Positions 5,676 through 9,927 of a stretch of 9,927 nt of DNA are shown one piece after another. The stretch is taken from NCBI GenBank assembly GCA_947254205.1, contig CAMYCE010000083.1:1-9927 (forward strand), written 5' to 3'. The DNA comes from an uncultured Prevotellaceae bacterium. Its GTDB lineage: Bacteria; Bacteroidota; Bacteroidia; Bacteroidales; Muribaculaceae. The position numbers were made by a program, and so were the translations under genes. Under the pieces are notes generated by a model. The model was not told where the DNA came from and searched no databases. It saw only the letters and a list, made by a program, of their open reading frames with translations. Positions within the stretch are counted from its first letter, which is position 1. Each line of letters begins with the position of its first letter.

Positions 5676-8672
5676 ATGAAAAAAATAATTTTTTGTTTCT
5701 TGGTGTGTGTTCTTGCCTTGAGTGGCAAGAGTGCTACCACGTCGGCAGTTATCAACGGAATGTTGGTTGATGCCACCGACACCACAGGGCTTGCCTCGGC
5801 GACGGTGAAGCTCATGACTGCCGACAAGCAGGGCCACCGGGTTGCCGGAGTCACTACCGATAGTCATGGCGTGTTTAACATTAAAGATGTGAAACAAGGG
5901 CGCTACATTGTGCAATTCAGCTATTTGGGCTATGACACTGCCACTCGCCGTGTGGTGATTGGAGCCGATGGCCGAGATGTGAACTTGGGCATGGTGAAGA
6001 TGTCGATGACGGGTGCCATGCTCGATGAGGTGGTGGTGTCGGGCGTGAAAACTCCCATCACGGTGAAAGAAGACACCATTGAATTTAATGCCGACACCTA
6101 TAAAACCCAGGCCAATTCTGTGGTTGAAGACCTGCTCAAGCGATTGCCCGGAGTTGAGGTGGGAAGCGATGGCAAGATAACTGCCAATGGCAAGTCGGTG
6201 ACCAAAATCTTGATTGATGGCAAGGAGTTTTTTAGCGATGACCCCACCGTGGCATCAAAGAATATTCCTGCCAACATGGTGAATAAATTGCAGGTGATTG
6301 ACCGCAAGAGCGACCTTGCACGCCTCACCGGGGTTGACGATGGCGAAGATGAAACGGTGATTAACCTCACCGTGAAAAAAGGCATGAACAATGGCTGGTT
6401 TGGCACAGTGAATGCCGGCTATGGCACCCACTCGCGCTATGAGGGCAGTGTGATGGCCAACTACTTCAATAATGGCAATCAATACACCTTGATGGGGGGT
6501 GCCAACAACACCAGCGACTTGGGCTTTAGCGATGGTGGGGCCATGCGTTTTCGTCGTTTTGGTGGTGAAGACGATGGAGTGACCAAGTCGCAACACTTGG
6601 GTTTCAACTTCAATATAGGTTCTAATCATGGCACCGATGAAACCGAAACATTTCGTGCAGGAGGCGATGTGCTATATTCCCGCATCGACCGCGACACCCG
6701 CACTGCCACTGCTCGCCAATATCTGTTTGCCGAGTCCAACTCCTATTATAACTCAAATTCAACGTCTCGTGACAAGGGACACAACCTGCGTGGCGATTTT
6801 AGGCTCAAGTGGCACCCCGACTCGGCCAACACACTTGAGTTTCGCCCCAATTTCTCGTTTAATTTTAGCGAGAGCAGTCGCATCGACACCTCGATGACTC
6901 TTGCCGCCAATGCCAATCTCACCCCTGTGAACAGTAGCCTAAACAAGTATTACAACGACGGCAAGAGCTATGAGTTTGGGGGGCAACTGGTGTTTAATCA
7001 CAAGTTTTTGTCGCACCCGGGGCGCAGTTTTAGTGCACAGGCACGCTACAATTTCAGCAAGATCAACGAAGATGGCAATTCCTACTCTCGCTATGTGTAT
7101 CTGCTCAAGAACGATCTCGATGAAACTTTGGCTCAAATCTTTGAAAACCATCGTCGCACCAATGGTGTGCGTGGCCGCCTCACATGGACCGAGCCGTTGG
7201 GCGATGTCAAGAATGCACGTTTTCTCACCCTTGCCTATCGGGGCAACTACCGCTATAGTCGTGCCAACAAGATGGTCTATGATCTTGGTCTCGACACGAT
7301 CACGGTGCAACCCATGTCTGGCATTGAGGGCATGATGGGCAACCTCTACTTCGACCCTGCATTTCGTTCCTATATAGCCAACACCTATGGGCGCAGTATG
7401 CTCTCTGATGGTATGATTTTGAGTAGCATCATCGACTCAGAGTTGGGAGAAAGCATGACGAGCACTTTCAACGACGACTTGAGCAACCAATTTCGCAACA
7501 CCTATTTTAATCAGGTTATAGAAGTGGGGTTCAGGCAAGTGCGCAAGGCCTATAACCTGAATGTGGGCTTCTCGGTCAACTCGGCCATGTCCAAGAGCGA
7601 AGACCTCATCAACTCAGCCCGCAATATCGATGCCCGCTGGGTGTGGACAGTGGCTCCCTTTGCTCGCATGAACTATAGGTTTAGCAAAACTCGCAACCTC
7701 TCGCTCAACTATCGCATGCGCAGCAGTCAACCCTCGCTCACGCAGTTGCAACCTGTTGCCGACAAGTCCAATCCTCTCAACATCGTGCTGGGTAATCCCA
7801 ACTTGAAGCCCACGTTTGCCCACCGCTTTCATTTGCGCTATGGCGATTTTTCTCCACAATCGCAACGCAGCATCATGGGCATGATTATCGCCAATTTTGA
7901 GCAAAACAGCATCGTCTCGCGCATCACCCACGATGCCTTGACGGGAGCACGCTCCACCACCTATGCCAACGTGAATGGTGTGTGGAGCGCTATGGCTATG
8001 GGCATGACCGGTTTCCCCTTCACTCGCAGCAAGGTGATGTTTTTCACCACACAATTCTTCACCCGTTATTCTCAAACCAAGGGTTTCAACAACGACCTGT
8101 ATAACCGCAGTGGCACATGGCAAATTAATATTGCTCCCGGCATAGCCTATCGCAATGGCATGGTTGATGTGGAATTGCGCCCTCGCTACACCTTCCAAAC
8201 TACCTACAACTCGCTTGCCACGCTTGCCACTCGCAACGTGCACACCTATGGAGGTAGGTTTGACGCAACTTTAACACTGCCCATGGGATTGGTGTTGAGC
8301 TCCGACCTCTCGTTTAATGCCACATCGGGATATTCGGGTGGCTTTGACAATCGTGAATGGCTGTGGAATGCCTCGCTGGGCTACCAATTCTTGGCCGACA
8401 AGACCGCCTCGGTGCAAGTGAGCGTGTTTGATATTCTCAATCAAGAAAAAAATGTGCGTCGCAATGTCACCGCAGGCTATATCGACGATCTCTCGTTCAA
8501 CAACTTGGGACGTTATGGAATGGTGACGTTTACCTATCGTTTTTCAACCTTTAAGAAGGGCCAACAACCTCGCGACCGCAACCATGAAGGGCGTTTCGGG
8601 CCAGGTGCAATGCCCCCCTCGGGTCACCCACCGGTGGGGCGTCCCCATGGTGGCAGACCTCGCCATTTTTAA
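5676..8672 (+). CDS. Outer-membrane beta-barrel (TonB-receptor-like)
   Basis: A 998-residue predicted outer-membrane protein. Residues 1 to about 20 form a signal peptide (MKKIIFCFLVCVLALSG, cleavage near KSA). Residues about 24-108 are a carboxypeptidase-regulatory-like beta-sandwich (GLASATVKL, GVFNIKDVKQGRYIVQFSYLGY). A plug-like region follows (LDEVVVSG at about 116, then EDLLKRLPGVEV, LIDGKEFF and NIPANMVNKLQVID), then a long barrel of alternating aromatic strands to about 959, including NPNLKPTFAHRFHLRYG. The layout matches the Bacteroidota outer-membrane beta-barrel family related to TonB-dependent receptors (OMP_b-brl_3 type) better than a glycan-importing SusC, and there is no SusD partner. 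A 39-residue Pro/Gly/Arg/His-rich tail follows the last strand. Function is probably uptake or envelope-related transport; the ligand is unknown. It has its own promoter and terminator, so it is likely monocistronic. Confidence 0.88.
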   Translation: MKKIIFCFLVCVLALSGKSATTSAVINGMLVDATDTTGLASATVKLMTADKQGHRVAGVTTDSHGVFNIKDVKQGRYIVQFSYLGYDTATRRVVIGADGRDVNLGMVKMSMTGAMLDEVVVSGVKTPITVKEDTIEFNADTYKTQANSVVEDLLKRLPGVEVGSDGKITANGKSVTKILIDGKEFFSDDPTVASKNIPANMVNKLQVIDRKSDLARLTGVDDGEDETVINLTVKKGMNNGWFGTVNAGYGTHSRYEGSVMANYFNNGNQYTLMGGANNTSDLGFSDGGAMRFRRFGGEDDGVTKSQHLGFNFNIGSNHGTDETETFRAGGDVLYSRIDRDTRTATARQYLFAESNSYYNSNSTSRDKGHNLRGDFRLKWHPDSANTLEFRPNFSFNFSESSRIDTSMTLAANANLTPVNSSLNKYYNDGKSYEFGGQLVFNHKFLSHPGRSFSAQARYNFSKINEDGNSYSRYVYLLKNDLDETLAQIFENHRRTNGVRGRLTWTEPLGDVKNARFLTLAYRGNYRYSRANKMVYDLGLDTITVQPMSGIEGMMGNLYFDPAFRSYIANTYGRSMLSDGMILSSIIDSELGESMTSTFNDDLSNQFRNTYFNQVIEVGFRQVRKAYNLNVGFSVNSAMSKSEDLINSARNIDARWVWTVAPFARMNYRFSKTRNLSLNYRMRSSQPSLTQLQPVADKSNPLNIVLGNPNLKPTFAHRFHLRYGDFSPQSQRSIMGMIIANFEQNSIVSRITHDALTGARSTTYANVNGVWSAMAMGMTGFPFTRSKVMFFTTQFFTRYSQTKGFNNDLYNRSGTWQINIAPGIAYRNGMVDVELRPRYTFQTTYNSLATLATRNVHTYGGRFDATLTLPMGLVLSSDLSFNATSGYSGGFDNREWLWNASLGYQFLADKTASVQVSVFDILNQEKNVRRNVTAGYIDDLSFNNLGRYGMVTFTYRFSTFKKGQQPRDRNHEGRFGPGAMPPSGHPPVGRPHGGRPRHF

Positions 8673-8713
8673 TCGCCAATTATTAAGAACTCAGTGAGTT
8701 ATAAGTCATATTG

Positions 8714-8757
8714 AAAAAGAGGACACAAAAGTTGCCATGGGTTGTGTCCTCTTTTTT
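8714..8757 (+). terminator. Intrinsic terminator after the barrel gene
   Basis: A perfect 10-bp stem (gaggacacaa at 8719-8728 with ttgtgtcctc at 8742-8751) closes a 13-base loop and is followed by T6 (8752-8757). A5 at 8714-8718 extends the stem by five A:T pairs and makes the structure potentially bidirectional. It lies 41 bases past the barrel stop codon. Confidence 0.88.
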
Positions 8758-8765
8758 CAGGTGCA

Positions 8766-8797
8766 CTTGTGAATAGAGGAGATTTACACTACATTTG
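8766..8797 (+). promoter_or_regulatory. Promoter of the second acyltransferase
   Basis: CTTG at 8766-8769 (3 of 4 to TTTG), a 20-bp spacer and TACATTTG at 8790-8797 (full -7 match). Transcription would start near 8803, giving a leader of about 23 nt before the ATG at 8826. The upstream in-frame TTG at 8742 is therefore not a start: it precedes the promoter and sits in the terminator stem. Confidence 0.65.
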
Positions 8798-8825
8798 TAG
8801 TTCCAAAAAAACAAAAATCTCACTC

Positions 8826-9860
8826 ATGGCAAAAGAAAGGCAAGCTTGGCTCGACTATGTGCGGTTCTTCAGCATCTTCTTGGTGATCGTGTTTCACACT
8901 CCACCTCGGTTGCCATTGATTGATGATGCTGTGATTTTGAATTTGCGCATTCCCGTGTTTTTCTGCATTTCAGGATTCCTTTATAGTTTTGATAGATGGA
9001 AGTGTTTTAGCGAATATGCTTTGCATCGAGCACGGCAGATCTTAATTCCTTATACTACTTTTTTTATTGTCTTTTATATTTTATGGATTGTGGTGGGGCG
9101 TCGCATCTGGGCGGGGAGTGAAGCAGGAATTCCTGTATTGCAACCCTTGTGGGAATTCTTTTTGGGCGATCCCAAGATTGTTACGGCACCATTTTGGTAT
9201 ATATCTTGCCTGTTTACCATGCAACTCATTTATTATGGAGTAGAGTGGCTTGTGCCACGCAAGTGGGTATTTGCCACAAGTGTGGCGATTGCAATTGCCA
9301 CAAGTGGATTATTGCACTTGCCCTTGCAAGGCATGTGGAGCATGTGGTGGCGTCCATGGAATTTAGGAAATGCTCTTTTGTTTTTGCCGTTTTATGCTTT
9401 AGGTAATAGCTTTAAGTCGAGATTAAACGACTTGTCGTTTTCTATTTCACCCATTGTGCCTGTAGCTGTTTTGCCGGCATTGGCATCGGTGGGTCTCATG
9501 ATTTGGGTAGCTCCCTTAAAAGAAGTAGATTATGCACTATATAGCTTGCTTCGCATTCCTGCCGGTCTATTAATTATTCCTGCCTATTTTGGTGTTGCTA
9601 AGTGGCTTGCAAACCGCTATGGTCGTTGTCGTGTTATCGAGTTTGTGGTGATGAGTGGCACTGTTTATTTAGGAATGCAAAATTATTTTATCTCGGTGAT
9701 AAAATGGTTGCTTGAGCGCATGCTCTATGTTGGTGTGGTTGATGAAACACTATGGCTCAAGCCTTGCATTGCTTTAACAACCATGTTGCTGATTTATCCT
9801 GTGGCTTGGTTTATCGACCGCTACATTCCTTGGTTCATTGGCAAGCGCAAAGAAACCTAA
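8826..9860 (+). CDS. Acyltransferase-3 family (fucose O-acetylase-like)
   Basis: A 344-residue integral-membrane protein with about ten hydrophobic segments. The first helix carries a canonical R-X10-H motif (R13, H24 in DYVRFFSIFLVIVFH), followed by LRIPVFFCISGFLYS (about 40-54), a basic loop HRARQILIPY (about 67-76) and APFWYISCLFTMQL (about 121-134). This is the arrangement of COG3594/OafA-type O-acetyltransferases that modify sugars of surface polysaccharides; the substrate is inferred only at that level. Codon use is visibly more A/T-rich than in the neighbours (for example 9041-9100 and 9370-9560), suggesting separate acquisition. The final codons ACC TAA fall inside a repeat arm, so the C-terminal Thr and the stop come from the repeat; a TGA follows directly in frame. 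Start chosen from the promoter position and the family N-terminus. Confidence 0.85.
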   Translation: MAKERQAWLDYVRFFSIFLVIVFHTPPRLPLIDDAVILNLRIPVFFCISGFLYSFDRWKCFSEYALHRARQILIPYTTFFIVFYILWIVVGRRIWAGSEAGIPVLQPLWEFFLGDPKIVTAPFWYISCLFTMQLIYYGVEWLVPRKWVFATSVAIAIATSGLLHLPLQGMWSMWWRPWNLGNALLFLPFYALGNSFKSRLNDLSFSISPIVPVAVLPALASVGLMIWVAPLKEVDYALYSLLRIPAGLLIIPAYFGVAKWLANRYGRCRVIEFVVMSGTVYLGMQNYFISVIKWLLERMLYVGVVDETLWLKPCIALTTMLLIYPVAWFIDRYIPWFIGKRKET

Positions 9861-9878
9861 TGACCGATTTGGATTTAA
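9855..9878 (-). repeat. Solitary repeat arm overlapping the gene end
   Basis: This segment matches the right end of the complete element (2379-2402) at 22 of 24 bases, including the terminal TTTAA, but the element body is missing; acyltransferase coding sequence lies directly upstream. It shares its TTTAA (9874-9878) with the next copy and pairs with it: acctaatgaccgatt (9855-9869) against aatcggtcattaggt (9883-9897), a 15-bp perfect stem. Transcripts of the gene would thus end in a hairpin, though no T-tract follows. Confidence 0.75.
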
Positions 9879-9927
9879 CCCCAATCGGTCATTAGGTCGC
9901 AATAAGAAAATATCTTAGGCTTTTCCT
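9877..9927 (-). mobile_element. Second copy of the palindromic repeat, cut by edge
   Basis: All 51 bases equal the reverse complement of 2349-2399, covering the 21-bp arm and the 30-nt segment that bulges from the palindrome. The flanking TTTAA (9874-9878) is also present. The rest lies beyond the window, so it cannot be told whether this copy is the short element or the end of a larger one carrying a transposase. Confidence 0.7.

Noticed and set aside
5676..8672. SusC-type glycan importer of a polysaccharide utilisation locus
   Set aside because: No SusD, glycoside hydrolase or regulator is adjacent, and the barrel layout fits the OMP_b-brl_3-type family better.
8742..8825. Upstream TTG start for the second acyltransferase (28 extra residues)
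   Set aside because: The TTG lies in the terminator stem and before the promoter; the extra residues do not resemble the family N-terminus.

Overview
The window looks like a chromosomal segment of a member of the Bacteroidales (Bacteroidota). The evidence is a Bacteroidales-type DnaX beginning MSENYIVSARKYRP, a signal-peptide/carboxypeptidase-regulatory/outer-membrane-barrel protein typical of the phylum, three good matches to the Bacteroidota promoter (TTTG, 19-20 bp, TAnnTTTG), and no need for Shine-Dalgarno sequences. Base composition in the genes is near 50% GC. This fits several gut families (for example Muribaculaceae or Prevotella relatives), but I cannot name a genus.

Layout. Positions 1-240 hold no gene I can support. 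A clear promoter (241-271) drives dnaX (297-2108, +), encoding the clamp-loader tau/gamma subunit. dnaX converges on a two-gene minus-strand operon, and the gap between them contains a compact repeat of about 190 bp (2212-2402). The repeat has 21-bp inverted ends, a flanking TTTAA on both sides and an imperfectly palindromic interior. The operon runs leftward from about 5500: an acyltransferase-3 family membrane protein (5478-4342) overlaps by 4 bases (ATGA) a five-TM, EptA-like phosphoethanolamine transferase of the alkaline phosphatase/sulfatase fold (4345-2495). Divergent from it, with its own promoter (5613-5644), is a 998-residue outer-membrane beta-barrel protein (5676-8672) with a carboxypeptidase-regulatory domain, a plug and an unusual Pro/Gly/Arg/His tail. 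A strong intrinsic terminator (8714-8757) follows. A second, lower-GC acyltransferase (8826-9860, +) then has its own promoter.

The repeat returns at the right edge. The last 51 bases (9877-9927) are an exact inverted copy of 2349-2399. Just before it, a near-identical single repeat arm (9855-9878) overlaps the 3' end of the second acyltransferase and supplies its stop codon.

Functionally, the middle of the window is a cell-envelope neighbourhood. Two integral-membrane acyltransferases and a phosphoethanolamine transferase probably decorate a lipid or glycan, next to an outer-membrane barrel. The glycan or lipid target cannot be read from the sequence. The most unusual element is the palindromic TTTAA-flanked repeat, which has no protein of its own here and may be a MITE-like mobile element or a dispersed structured 3'-end element.
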